Assembly: GCA_964387025.1 (NCBI GenBank)
Contig: CAYLUZ010000001.1
Location: 62,001-126,000, forward strand
Source of the DNA: PNON01 sp964387025
GTDB lineage: Bacteria; Chloroflexota; Anaerolineae; Anaerolineales; Anaerolineaceae
Reading direction: 5' to 3'
Length of the DNA: 64,000 nucleotides
The notes under the pieces: generated by a model
What the model was told of the DNA's origin: nothing
Seen by the model: only the letters and a program-made list of their open reading frames with translations
The model's database searches: none
Part shown: piece by piece, positions 8,529 through 16,870 of the stretch
Numbering within the stretch: the first letter of the stretch is position 1
Layout of the letters: each line of letters begins with the position of its first letter
Made by a program: the position numbers and the translations under genes

Positions 8529-9803
8529 TTATTTTACCGCAGTCGCCAACGATGATTCAAAAATATTTAAAGCCTCATCGATCTGTTCCTTGCTGACGAT
8601 CAGTGGCGGGATCCATCGGATCGTATTATCCCAGGGTCCGGCAGTTAACAACATCAGGTTGCGGTCGGCACACTCGTGAACGACGCTTTTTGCGGTTTTC
8701 TTGTCGGGTTTTCCTTTTGTGTCACGGAATTCAGTGCCAATCATCAATCCCAATCCACGCACATCTGCAATCTGGGGGAATTTCTCACGCAAATGCCCCA
8801 ATCCGGCAACCAATTGACTGCCTCTTGCCTGAGCATTTTCAAGCATCTTCTCATCTTTCATCGCTTTAATGGTGGCAACAGCAGCAGCAGCTGAAAGAAC
8901 ATTACCGCCAAAGGTGCCGCCATGTGAACCCGGAATCCATTTCTTCATGAGATCCAAACGACTGACAACTCCCGAAATAGGCAGGCCGGAACCCAGCCCT
9001 TTGGCAACCGTCATGATATCTGGTTCGATGTTGAAATGCTGATGCCCAAACCACTTTCCAGTACGGCCAAATCCTGCTTGAATTTCATCCAGGACCAATA
9101 GTATGCCGTGCTGTGTGCATAACTCCCGTAATCCTTTCATAAAGGAGGTCGGGGGAACCACATAACCACCTTCACCCAACACAGGTTCAATGAAGATAGC
9201 TGCAGTTTCCTGCGGGGCAGTCTGAGTCAATAACAAAAACTCCAATTCATCCAGGCACCACTGGCTGGTCTTTTCATCATCCCAGCCATATTTCAATGCA
9301 TAAGGGAAGGGTGTAACGAAGACGCCAGGCATGAGCGGTTGATACCCTGCCCTGTATATTGTCTTGGAGGTGGTCATGGACATGGTTGCAACCGTTCGTC
9401 CGTGGAACGACCCCTGAAAAACGATCACGTTCGGTCTGCCTGTGGCATGTCGGGCGAGTTTTAGAGCTCCTTCGACTGCTTCAGCGCCTGAATTACTAAA
9501 GAAGAAGCCATCCAACGATGCAGAAACGATGGTTAGCATTTCTTCCACCAACTCCAGCATTGGCTTATGAGTGACCAAATTTGCCTGTCCATGCAGAAGT
9601 AAACCTGCCTGCTTTCGAATGGCTTCCACTACCTTCGGGTGGCAATGCCCGGTATTGGTGACACCTATGCCACAGGTGAAATCGATGAATTTTCTTCCAT
9701 CGGTCGCATATAGATATGTCCCCTCGCCGTGGTCTACGATAACATCGGAATAGTGCGTCCAAACAGGAGATAAGTGGTCAAAATTTTCTTTGTAGTTTGT
9801 CAT
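8529..9803 (-). CDS. class III (omega) aminotransferase, GabT-like
   Basis: A 424-residue PLP enzyme. It shows the class III fold with the cofactor phosphate site NSGAEAVEGALK, the aromatic stacking motif SFHGRT, the acidic LVLDEIQAGFGRTG, and the Schiff-base lysine in TVAKGLGSGLPIS (~residue 272). This type acts on omega-amino acids or amines such as GABA, beta-alanine, ornithine or taurine, giving an aldehyde. The archaeal/Thermococcus-like branch also contains racemases, so that remains possible. AGGA lies upstream of the ATG. The flanking aldehyde-oxidising genes favour a catabolic transaminase. Confidence 0.85.
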   Translation of the reverse strand: MTNYKENFDHLSPVWTHYSDVIVDHGEGTYLYATDGRKFIDFTCGIGVTNTGHCHPKVVEAIRKQAGLLLHGQANLVTHKPMLELVEEMLTIVSASLDGFFFSNSGAEAVEGALKLARHATGRPNVIVFQGSFHGRTVATMSMTTSKTIYRAGYQPLMPGVFVTPFPYALKYGWDDEKTSQWCLDELEFLLLTQTAPQETAAIFIEPVLGEGGYVVPPTSFMKGLRELCTQHGILLVLDEIQAGFGRTGKWFGHQHFNIEPDIMTVAKGLGSGLPISGVVSRLDLMKKWIPGSHGGTFGGNVLSAAAAVATIKAMKDEKMLENAQARGSQLVAGLGHLREKFPQIADVRGLGLMIGTEFRDTKGKPDKKTAKSVVHECADRNLMLLTAGPWDNTIRWIPPLIVSKEQIDEALNIFESSLATAVK

Positions 9804-9845
9804 ATTTTTTCCTAAAAGTAATCCGAGATCTAAAAATTTGGTTGC

Positions 9846-11744
9846 CTATTGAATTGCCCACTCCAGGCCCAATTCCTGCAATTTAAGGGGCGCAGGGTTG
9901 CCATTATTTGTCCAACCCATGGCTGAGTAATACTGGCTTAATGCGGAATCAAAATCTTTTCGATCGACCGCAACACCCGCAGTGGGTCCAGTTCCGGCCA
10001 GGGGAACAAAGAATTTCTCCGGTAATACATCATCTGCGCTGGAAAATCCTTCGCGTTCATTAAATACGCGCATCATGTTTAAGCGGCGTTCGCCAACTTT
10101 CATCAACTCGTCCAGGGTTATATCCCAGCCAGTGACTGCTTTTACCATTTGCACTGTTTCCAATGGTCCAAATAATGTCCAGGCAGGACCAAATACAAAC
10201 TGGCATAAGTCCAAGCTGTCCAACATGCTGTAAAAAATCTGGGATAAATACGCAAATCTCACCTTTTCCGGTCCAAAGTCACCGGGAGGTGGAGCATTGT
10301 TTAACCCTAATAATGCCAGCCGATCCAGATAAAGGTCAGCGGTGCCTGCCTCATACATCCAATCGTGTTCACTGGACTGATGGTCAGCCCCAAATGGATT
10401 CACTGCATAAATGAGAGCGAGAGATTTCTTGCATTGGGGCATATGCATGGGTGCTTCTTCGTTCTTAACTGTCGTAAGGTATTTTTTCGAATCCTTACCC
10501 CATATTGCTGCCGCCCTGGCTGATCCTTTTGCAAGGATCTTCCCAAGTGGCGTGGACATATTTACGATCTGGTCCAGTACTTTTAATACTGCTGCTTCGT
10601 TGCCATAGGTAAGCTCAATACCCCCGGTTTCCTTTGTTGTGATCACGCCTTTTTCAAAACATTCGATGGCAAAAGCGATAGTCGCACCGCAGGTGATCGT
10701 ATCGACGCCATAACTGTTACAAATCTGATTCGCATGGGAAACCGCTTCCATACTTTTTATCCCGCACATGGATCCAAATGTACCCAATGTTTCATATTCC
10801 GGACCGCCATAATACGGATCGAGCTTATTGTCTTCGTATTCGCCTTCGATAACCCGTTTGCAGCGTACTACACAGGCATAGCAGGTGTCCCGTTTCTTCA
10901 GGATGGTGTCCGCCATTGTTTCGCCGCTAAGGTCTTCTGCGTTTTCAAATTGCGCTTCAGAATAATTGCGCGTGGGAAAAGTGCCCAGAGCATTCTGTGG
11001 TATGACTACACTGGCAGTACCCAGCTTACCAATCGCATCCATATCCGGATTCCCGGGCATCATCTTGGCGCCTGATTTTGCCAGCGCGGCAAGAGCTTGC
11101 GGATCAGCTGCTTTGAATTGCATCGTTCCCCTGACAACCACAGCCTTCAAATTTTTACTGGCCATCACCAGCCCCATCCCGGTACGACCGTTATTCCGGT
11201 TGGCCATATTAACGATACTGGAATAAAGTACTCCATTTTCTGCACCAGGCCCGACCTGCATTACTTGTGCTTTCGGGTCACCTACCTCAGATTTTAAGGT
11301 CTCGTCTACATCCTTTGTGTTCTTACCCCATAAGTGATCCGCATTGTGCAATTCTGCTTTGCCATTAATAATGGACAGGTAAACAGGTTTGTGAGATTTC
11401 CCGCGGAATACAATCCCGTCAAATCCTGCAAATTTCAACTCAGCAGGGAAAAAACCTCCGGCTTGTGAATCGCCAATTCCCCCTGTCATCGGACTTTTCG
11501 CATTTGCATTCATGCGGCTCTGTCCCGAAATGGCCGCCCCTGTCGTAACTGATAACATCAAAGTCAATATATTTTCGGGGGTAAGTGGGTCTACACCTTT
11601 GGGTAACTCCCGAAGAATATAGTACAGTCCAAATGCACTGCCCCCCATATAGGTTCGATAAAAACTTTCGGGGGGTTCTTCAATAACAAGCTTTCCAGTA
11701 GTGAGGTTGACATGTAAAACTTTTCCGTTATATCCGAATGGCAT
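9846..11744 (-). CDS. aor: aldehyde ferredoxin oxidoreductase (tungsten type)
   Basis: A 632-residue member of the AOR family that oxidises aldehydes to acids with ferredoxin as electron acceptor, using a bis-pterin tungsten (or molybdenum) cofactor and one 4Fe-4S cluster. The cluster ligands are visible: C-x2-C-x3-C in CYACVVRC (~residue 285) and a distant fourth Cys in LDLCQF (~residue 510). The N-terminal strand start (GYNGKVLHVNLTTGKL) and the C-terminal LPEKFF...YYSAMGWTNNG are typical. AAGGAGG precedes the ATG. It lies between the saccharopine-dehydrogenase-like gene and the transaminase. Confidence 0.95.
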   Translation of the reverse strand: MPFGYNGKVLHVNLTTGKLVIEEPPESFYRTYMGGSAFGLYYILRELPKGVDPLTPENILTLMLSVTTGAAISGQSRMNANAKSPMTGGIGDSQAGGFFPAELKFAGFDGIVFRGKSHKPVYLSIINGKAELHNADHLWGKNTKDVDETLKSEVGDPKAQVMQVGPGAENGVLYSSIVNMANRNNGRTGMGLVMASKNLKAVVVRGTMQFKAADPQALAALAKSGAKMMPGNPDMDAIGKLGTASVVIPQNALGTFPTRNYSEAQFENAEDLSGETMADTILKKRDTCYACVVRCKRVIEGEYEDNKLDPYYGGPEYETLGTFGSMCGIKSMEAVSHANQICNSYGVDTITCGATIAFAIECFEKGVITTKETGGIELTYGNEAAVLKVLDQIVNMSTPLGKILAKGSARAAAIWGKDSKKYLTTVKNEEAPMHMPQCKKSLALIYAVNPFGADHQSSEHDWMYEAGTADLYLDRLALLGLNNAPPPGDFGPEKVRFAYLSQIFYSMLDSLDLCQFVFGPAWTLFGPLETVQMVKAVTGWDITLDELMKVGERRLNMMRVFNEREGFSSADDVLPEKFFVPLAGTGPTAGVAVDRKDFDSALSQYYSAMGWTNNGNPAPLKLQELGLEWAIQ

Positions 11745-11789
11745 GTGAGCCTCCTTAATTAATAACCATATTTGAAACGAACAAGAGAA

Positions 11790-11844
11790 TTCCCCTTTTC
11801 AAATAGCCTATACTCATTTTACGAGGGGCTATCAAAAAGGGGAA
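11790..11844 (-). other. intercistronic stem-loop
   Basis: A two-part stem: TTCCCCTTTT (11790-11799) pairs with AAAAGGGGAA (11835-11844), and ATAGCC (11803-11808) pairs with GGCTAT (11827-11832), with a small internal loop between them. It lies between two genes of the cluster on the minus strand and has no U-run after it, so it looks more like an mRNA processing or stability element than a full terminator. Confidence 0.55.
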
Positions 11845-11884
11845 CTCATTTTAATCATGATATTTATGGATGTTTATACTCTAT

Positions 11885-13090
11885 TTACCACTCTTTAATA
11901 CCCCACGGGAATCCATATTCTCCCATCAGGTTCATAAATGGAATCGGGTCAAATGCCTCGGGACCCTCCACGCCTGTTCCCTTCCAAACACCGGTGTCCA
12001 GGAGTTCCATGCCAATAACGGCATTGAACGCTGTTTGGGTGACCACTACCTGGCATCCGAGGCGATCCATGCTTTCTTTGTTGTCAGCCACCTGGTAGAG
12101 GTAAACCTGTTTTTCCTTACCACCCTTTTTCCCCTTCACCCAGGTACCGGCACAAGTTTTTCCTTCCATCAACGGTCCAAGGTGTGCAGGATCTGGCAGG
12201 CAGGCTGCCACTACATCGCGTGGAGCAACTTCAACTCCCTTTACCTTGATGGGATCTTTGTTATCAAGACCAAGCATGTGCAAAGTTTTTAGAATACCTA
12301 TGAACTCATCACCCAGACCATATTTGAAGGTTACACGTTTGCACTTTACATAACGTGGTATCAACAACACTTCTTCGTGCTCGACATTGACACATTCCAC
12401 TTTTCCGATGCCACCCGGAAAATCAAAGGTTTCCGGCTCAGAGAATGGTGCGGTGGTGAACCAGTTTTTACCTTTTTCCCAAATCACGGGAGGATTCAAA
12501 CATTCTTCGATCGTCGTCCAAATGGAGAAGTTCGGTGCGAAGTCATAACCTCTTACAATCAGGTTTGCGCCATCACGTATGCCCACTTCTTCGATCTCGT
12601 CGAACAGGTGCAACTCAGCATAACGGGCAAAGACATCAGCCATTCCGGGCTCAACTCCAAGGCCAAGTAAAGCAAGAATACCTTTGTCTTTCCATTGTTT
12701 GGCACGTTCGAACTGGTAATCACCAAGTTTAATCCCTGTCTTATGATAAGGATCACTTGGATGCAACTCGGAAAGGGTCATGGCCATATCCATATAATTG
12801 CAGCCAGCATTGAATGCAGCATCAAAGATGGGAATATTGAAGCTCGGATCGCAGGCATTCATGATCAGGTCAACTTTATACTTTTTTGCAATGGATTCGA
12901 TCATTTCCTGTTTCCCTGCATCTACAAACTCAGCCGGGAACTTCTTTTTATCTTTTAGTTTGGCTTGAACTTCTTCTGCCCGAGTTTTGTTGTAATCAGC
13001 CAGCACCATGAGTTCCAACCAGGGTCGCTTTGATGCAATGACAGCAATCGATTCACCTACTCCACCTACACCAACGAGTAATACCTTCAT
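11885..13090 (-). CDS. saccharopine dehydrogenase-family NAD(P) oxidoreductase
   Basis: A 401-residue protein. The N-terminal Rossmann motif VLLVGVGGVGESIA is followed by the family segment with NACDPSFNIPIFDAAFNAG and YMDMAMT, then LGLGVEPGMADVFARY. The family includes saccharopine, carboxynorspermidine and lysine 6-dehydrogenases, which all act on secondary amines or imines formed from amino acids. The start is the ATG at 13090, five bases after AGGAG; an upstream TTG would swallow the binding site. Its place between a permease and AOR suggests oxidation or condensation of the imported amino compound. Substrate unknown. Confidence 0.8.
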   Translation of the reverse strand: MKVLLVGVGGVGESIAVIASKRPWLELMVLADYNKTRAEEVQAKLKDKKKFPAEFVDAGKQEMIESIAKKYKVDLIMNACDPSFNIPIFDAAFNAGCNYMDMAMTLSELHPSDPYHKTGIKLGDYQFERAKQWKDKGILALLGLGVEPGMADVFARYAELHLFDEIEEVGIRDGANLIVRGYDFAPNFSIWTTIEECLNPPVIWEKGKNWFTTAPFSEPETFDFPGGIGKVECVNVEHEEVLLIPRYVKCKRVTFKYGLGDEFIGILKTLHMLGLDNKDPIKVKGVEVAPRDVVAACLPDPAHLGPLMEGKTCAGTWVKGKKGGKEKQVYLYQVADNKESMDRLGCQVVVTQTAFNAVIGMELLDTGVWKGTGVEGPEAFDPIPFMNLMGEYGFPWGIKEW

Positions 13091-13142
13091 TTTTTCTCCT
13101 TGACTCAAATATTTTGATTATTAGACAATATTTCAGGATTGG

Positions 13143-14741
13143 TTAATCTTCTGCGGGTGTAGTATCGTATGGATTGACATCCGGAACACCTGGTTTGACC
13201 CATTTACGGATAGGGAAGTATAAAATCGCACCAACCGCCATGGCGATCAAACCCCATCCAATGGAGGACTCCCACCCAAAATCGGAGATTTGGCTGGTTA
13301 TTGCAAGGATAATGATTGTGAGTGGTGCAATAACTATGTATGCCAATCCAACCACCCCGCCTGGAACCCTATTCCTTGGTAATTCCGGCTTTTTATATCT
13401 CAGGACAACCAGTGCAAATATTTCAGCCATCAAAACCAGCATGTTCAGAAACACATCGATCACGACCAGGTTCTGAAATGCCGACGTTGAGAATATCAGA
13501 AAGAACACTCCACAAATAACAATGGATACCCATGGGGTTCCATATTTTGGGTGGACCTTATTCAACCATCGCGGCATCATGCCATCTTCTGCCATGGCAT
13601 ATGGTACGCGTGTTCCGCCTAATCCATTACCGATGAACAAACCGATCATGGAGAATATGGCTGATATACCCACGATGCCGCCCAGGAAGTAAGATAATGG
13701 GCTATCTTTACCCCCCACTTTATCTCCAATTACATGGGCTATGGTTGGGAATTCCCAACCGGCATCCGTGGCAGGGTCAACGCCCCAGGCTGTCATTTGC
13801 TCTTCGGTAACTCCCTGATCAGCCAGAACGACCCCAATACCTTCACCGGATTCGTTTTCTTCGATACCCCAGGCGTTATACCTGCCATCTTCACCCGCAC
13901 CACCATACAGACCGGCAATAGTGGGGATCGAATATGACAGGATTGCAGCGACAAGGACCAGGGCCATTGCACGTGGGTAAGTTTTCTTCGGGTTTTTAAT
14001 TTCATCACCGGCTGCTGTGGGTAATTCCCACCCCATGAAGTTCCACATAGCCACATAAAGACCAACACTCATCGAAGCAAAAATATTGTTCGCATTAACA
14101 TCTGCGCCCCCAGCAAGGAAAGGTATCTGAGGAGTCGTGCCTGAAGAAATCCATGCATAGATGCCAAAGCCAGACATGATTATCAGCGGTATGATCATCA
14201 AAACACCAAGCCAGTTGGCAGTCAGACCTGATAATCTGGCGCCCCGCATGTTCAATAAAGAGATGGAAATGATCAGGACAGCTGCTACAAGCCAGGATAG
14301 GAAGTCTGAAGAAAATTCAATCCCGAATATTGTGGCACCATCACTTAGGGCAGGGATGAAATAGCTTAAATACCAGGCTGTCCATACCGGGTAGATCGAT
14401 ACATCGACCCAGGAAACAACCCAGTTCATCCAACCGGACATGAACCCGGTGAATGGGCCAAAAGCTTGTTTCACCCAATGATAGTAACCACCTTCCACCG
14501 GCATCATGGATTGCATTTCACGCACCATCAGCATATTGGGTATGCTAAACACCAGTGGCGTAACGATCATCAGGACCAATGCCAATCCTGGTCCGGACAA
14601 ACCTACCATTGGCTCTGCCCCAAATGCACCACCACAAACTGTGAAGTAGATCAAACCAAAAAGAGGCAGCAGGGTTAGTTCTCTTTTTAATTTACTCTTC
14701 TCAGCGCCCACAACTTTTACTGCTCCAGCGTCAACAGACAT
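13143..14741 (-). CDS. APC superfamily amino acid permease
   Basis: A 532-residue transporter with about twelve membrane helices. The first helix carries the unwound substrate-site sequence GLIYFTVCGGAFGAEP, and the cytoplasmic loop has MPVEGGYYHWVKQAFGP, the consensus amphipathic region of APC amino acid permeases. An unusual acidic hydrophilic insert of about 65 residues lies between two later helices (GGAGEDG... to GGKDS, ~residues 280-345) and is probably an external loop. AAGGAGG precedes the ATG. It is the first structural gene after the Lrp-type regulator. Confidence 0.9.
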   Translation of the reverse strand: MSVDAGAVKVVGAEKSKLKRELTLLPLFGLIYFTVCGGAFGAEPMVGLSGPGLALVLMIVTPLVFSIPNMLMVREMQSMMPVEGGYYHWVKQAFGPFTGFMSGWMNWVVSWVDVSIYPVWTAWYLSYFIPALSDGATIFGIEFSSDFLSWLVAAVLIISISLLNMRGARLSGLTANWLGVLMIIPLIIMSGFGIYAWISSGTTPQIPFLAGGADVNANNIFASMSVGLYVAMWNFMGWELPTAAGDEIKNPKKTYPRAMALVLVAAILSYSIPTIAGLYGGAGEDGRYNAWGIEENESGEGIGVVLADQGVTEEQMTAWGVDPATDAGWEFPTIAHVIGDKVGGKDSPLSYFLGGIVGISAIFSMIGLFIGNGLGGTRVPYAMAEDGMMPRWLNKVHPKYGTPWVSIVICGVFFLIFSTSAFQNLVVIDVFLNMLVLMAEIFALVVLRYKKPELPRNRVPGGVVGLAYIVIAPLTIIILAITSQISDFGWESSIGWGLIAMAVGAILYFPIRKWVKPGVPDVNPYDTTPAED

Positions 14742-14763
14742 TTGTTCCTCCTTTATTTAGCGA

Positions 14764-14776
14764 CTTGTATTACAAG
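14764..14776. promoter_or_regulatory. palindromic operator candidate upstream of the permease
   Basis: CTTGTA-T-TACAAG is a perfect odd-centred palindrome, 23 bases before the permease start codon. Together with the neighbouring 22-bp inverted repeat it is a plausible binding site for the adjacent Lrp/AsnC regulator. Confidence 0.45.
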
Positions 14777-14788
14777 AAATAATAAAAT

Positions 14789-14810
14789 CATGCTTTCTAT
14801 CAAAAGCATG
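14789..14810. promoter_or_regulatory. inverted-repeat operator candidate
   Basis: CATGCTTT (14789-14796) and AAAGCATG (14803-14810) form a perfect 8-bp inverted repeat with a 6-base spacer in the regulator-permease gap. It lies within the likely promoter region of the permease-led transcript. The A/T-rich dyad form fits Lrp/AsnC sites, but the binding protein is inferred only from position. Confidence 0.5.
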
Positions 14811-14860
14811 AATTAACCCAAAGAATTGAATTGTGAATGGAAAAATGTAACTTTGTTGTT

Positions 14861-15355
14861 TCATTCTGTCTTTGATGGTTTTTCGTCTTGTATACAGTAA
14901 GTGGGAATATGCCATATATGATCGTCCTTAATTATGCATGGCACCAGTGAGGTATGCGTTTTCCTAACACCTGGAATTTGTCCTACAATTTCAGTTACAA
15001 AGTTGTATAGTTCGTTATTGTTTTTAGCAAATACCTGAATACTAATATCCCGTTCACCAGTGGAACAGGCTACATAACTTACTGACTCGTATTCTGCTAA
15101 TTTTTTTGCAATTTCCTGCACCTGAGACGGCTCTACTTCGACAAAAACATCGGCGAACACTTCCAGACCAAGACCACGGGAATTCACATTTCCATGTACA
15201 GCGATAACATTATTGGCAATAAGGCGTTCGATTCGATACCTGACTGCCCTTTCGGAAATACCCCCAATTCTCTTGGCTATCTCAGAGCAGCTCATTCTCC
15301 CATCTTCGATCAGTAGATCAGAAATCTTTTTGTCGGTTATGTCTATTTTCAACAT
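14861..15355 (-). CDS. Lrp/AsnC family transcriptional regulator
   Basis: A 164-residue feast/famine regulator. The N-terminal winged helix shows RMSCSEIAKRIGGISERAVRYRIERL; the C-terminal RAM domain (from about residue 65) binds an amino acid effector. The ATG at 15355 (MLKIDITD) is preferred: the frame extends further upstream, but a good promoter sits there. It heads the amino-acid catabolic cluster on the same strand and probably senses its substrate. Confidence 0.9.
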   Translation of the reverse strand: MLKIDITDKKISDLLIEDGRMSCSEIAKRIGGISERAVRYRIERLIANNVIAVHGNVNSRGLGLEVFADVFVEVEPSQVQEIAKKLAEYESVSYVACSTGERDISIQVFAKNNNELYNFVTEIVGQIPGVRKTHTSLVPCIIKDDHIWHIPTYCIQDEKPSKTE

Positions 15356-15388
15356 AAACACCAACTTTCTTTTCCGAGAGTTACATAT

Positions 15389-15417
15389 ATTATAAATATG
15401 CTTTCCGCAAAATACAA
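15389..15417 (-). promoter_or_regulatory. sigma-70 promoter for the Lrp-type regulator
   Basis: On the minus strand, TTGTAT (15412-15417), a 17-base spacer and TATAAT (15389-15394). Predicted start near 15382, giving a leader of about 27 bases. It rules out the in-frame codons upstream of 15355 as translation starts. Confidence 0.65.
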
Positions 15418-15436
15418 GGAGCAATCTCTGAAAATT

Positions 15437-15468
15437 AAAAAAGACCGGACTCTTTCGGGTCCGGTCTT
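15437..15468 (-). terminator. intrinsic terminator of the lipoprotein hydrolase gene
   Basis: A 12-bp stem with one G-T pair (AAGACCGGACTC, 15441-15452, and its partner 15457-15468) and a four-base loop. It is followed on the minus strand by six T residues (15442-15437). It lies 15 nt after the stop of the gene ending at 15484 and shields the Lrp promoter. Confidence 0.85.
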
Positions 15469-15483
15469 AAAGATCAGGATTGT

Positions 15484-16500
15484 TTACGGTCTTGGGTGGC
15501 TAATAAAGAATTCCCAAATAGCCACTGAAGCATTAATCGCTTTTTTAGCTTTCTTCTCAGTCATTCCAGGCCATTCATGAGTTCCATCCCAGATGGAAAT
15601 CCACCTGACCGCCGTGCTATTCTGGCAGGTGAATGACGTCGTGATGACATTTTCATTCTTTCTCTTTTTAATCGTACCATTTGGATCGCAACCATTATAT
15701 TGAGACCAATATTTCAGCGCATCGCTGCCGGGCATATAACCAGCAGTTCCTTTTTTTAACGATTTATTCATTTCGTATGGAACGACTCCGTCCACTATGC
15801 CGTGAATTGCTATAACAGATACTGGAGCCAGAGCTGGTTCCAAAGTGATTACTTCATTAGCTGCTTTTTGGTACCCAATGGATGCACCTACCACTCCAAC
15901 CGCAGAAATTTTTTCCGGCAAAGCCGCAGCTAACTTATAGGCCATCATTCCGCCATCAAAATACCCGCCGACAAATACCTTCTTAGGGTCAACATTAAAG
16001 TTCTGCTGCATGTGATCGATGAGGGAGGAAATGAAAATCACATCATTTGCTCCACTGGATTCGAAAAATCCGGGATTCCACATCGGTTGTTCACCAAATG
16101 CGTCCGGATAAATAACCACGAAACCATTTGAATCAGAGATTGCATTAAACTGGGTAATTTGCGCAAAATCAGCAGAACTCATTCCCGTGCTGTGAAGCAT
16201 GATCACAAGGGGAACTGCTGTTTTTCCGTCATAAAGGGCTGGAACATGCAATCCATAACTTCTGGTTTTAGCGCCTTCGAGTTTTTCTTCTTTAACTGTC
16301 AAGGTCTGAACATAATCGCCTGGTGGTGTCACCGTAATTTTTTTCTTTATTAACCCTTCCGGAAGAAGAGAAAATCCTTTGCCAGCCTTTTCGCCATTAT
16401 CCAGGCTGGAAACATTGACCGGTGCTGACCTGGTACATCCGGATATCGCGAGAGTGATCAGGATAAATTCGATAAACCATTTCTTAATTTTTGCTAACAT
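15484..16500 (-). CDS. LpqC/PHB-depolymerase-like lipoprotein lacking the catalytic Ser
   Basis: A 338-residue predicted lipoprotein (lipobox LAISGC at ~residues 17-22) with an alpha/beta fold of the LpqC/feruloyl esterase/PHB depolymerase type: VIMLHSTGMSSADF, FVVIYPDAFG, and VFVGGYFDGGMMAYKLA. The last is the nucleophile elbow, normally G-x-S-x-G-G. Here a TTT codon places Phe where Ser is expected. The acid (HGIVDGVVPYE) and His (GTHEWPG) positions are kept. It may be a non-catalytic binding protein or a mutated enzyme. The start has AGGAGAA upstream. Confidence 0.8.
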   Translation of the reverse strand: MLAKIKKWFIEFILITLAISGCTRSAPVNVSSLDNGEKAGKGFSLLPEGLIKKKITVTPPGDYVQTLTVKEEKLEGAKTRSYGLHVPALYDGKTAVPLVIMLHSTGMSSADFAQITQFNAISDSNGFVVIYPDAFGEQPMWNPGFFESSGANDVIFISSLIDHMQQNFNVDPKKVFVGGYFDGGMMAYKLAAALPEKISAVGVVGASIGYQKAANEVITLEPALAPVSVIAIHGIVDGVVPYEMNKSLKKGTAGYMPGSDALKYWSQYNGCDPNGTIKKRKNENVITTSFTCQNSTAVRWISIWDGTHEWPGMTEKKAKKAINASVAIWEFFISHPRP

Positions 16501-16870
16501 AGTATTCTCCTGGATCTGGTGTAATCACCATAAGATTCATGGGAGAATGTGCAAGTTTATTGCCATTTATATAAATCCATAAAGAAATAATTTCCCAAGC
16601 CAGTGTTTTTTCAAGCAGCCAACGAACCATGAAATCAAATACGTTTTTATTAATGTCCATTTTGTGTAAGTCAATTTTAAAATAATCGGGAAAGGAATTC
16701 ACCCAAGACTTTTCAGGAGCTTAACCATCCTTTGAATGGGAAAAGGAGTGTTTACTTAATGAATACAATGATATTTAATTACCAAAATTATTATCGAGAA
16801 TTAAGATATCTGGAAGTTTTCGAGCGGATTAACAGCACGACCTGAGAATGAGATTGTGAGTTTACGGTAA
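16501..16870. other. intergenic region without recognisable genes
   Basis: 370 bp between two minus-strand genes. It holds the binding site of the lipoprotein gene and A/T-rich sequence after the PilZ-gene side. A 72-codon frame at 16484-16702 has no ribosome binding site and overlaps the lipoprotein start, so I do not count it. No clear promoter or RNA gene seen. Confidence 0.5.

Noticed and set aside
7070..15355. Naming the catabolic cluster a taurine or lysine degradation operon
   Set aside because: The SauS resemblance and the saccharopine-dehydrogenase family point in different directions, and no sulfonate exporter or lysine-specific enzyme is present, so no substrate is justified.
16484..16702. 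A 72-codon minus-strand frame upstream of the lipoprotein hydrolase
   Set aside because: It overlaps the lipoprotein start and leader, lacks a binding site and shows no protein-like pattern.
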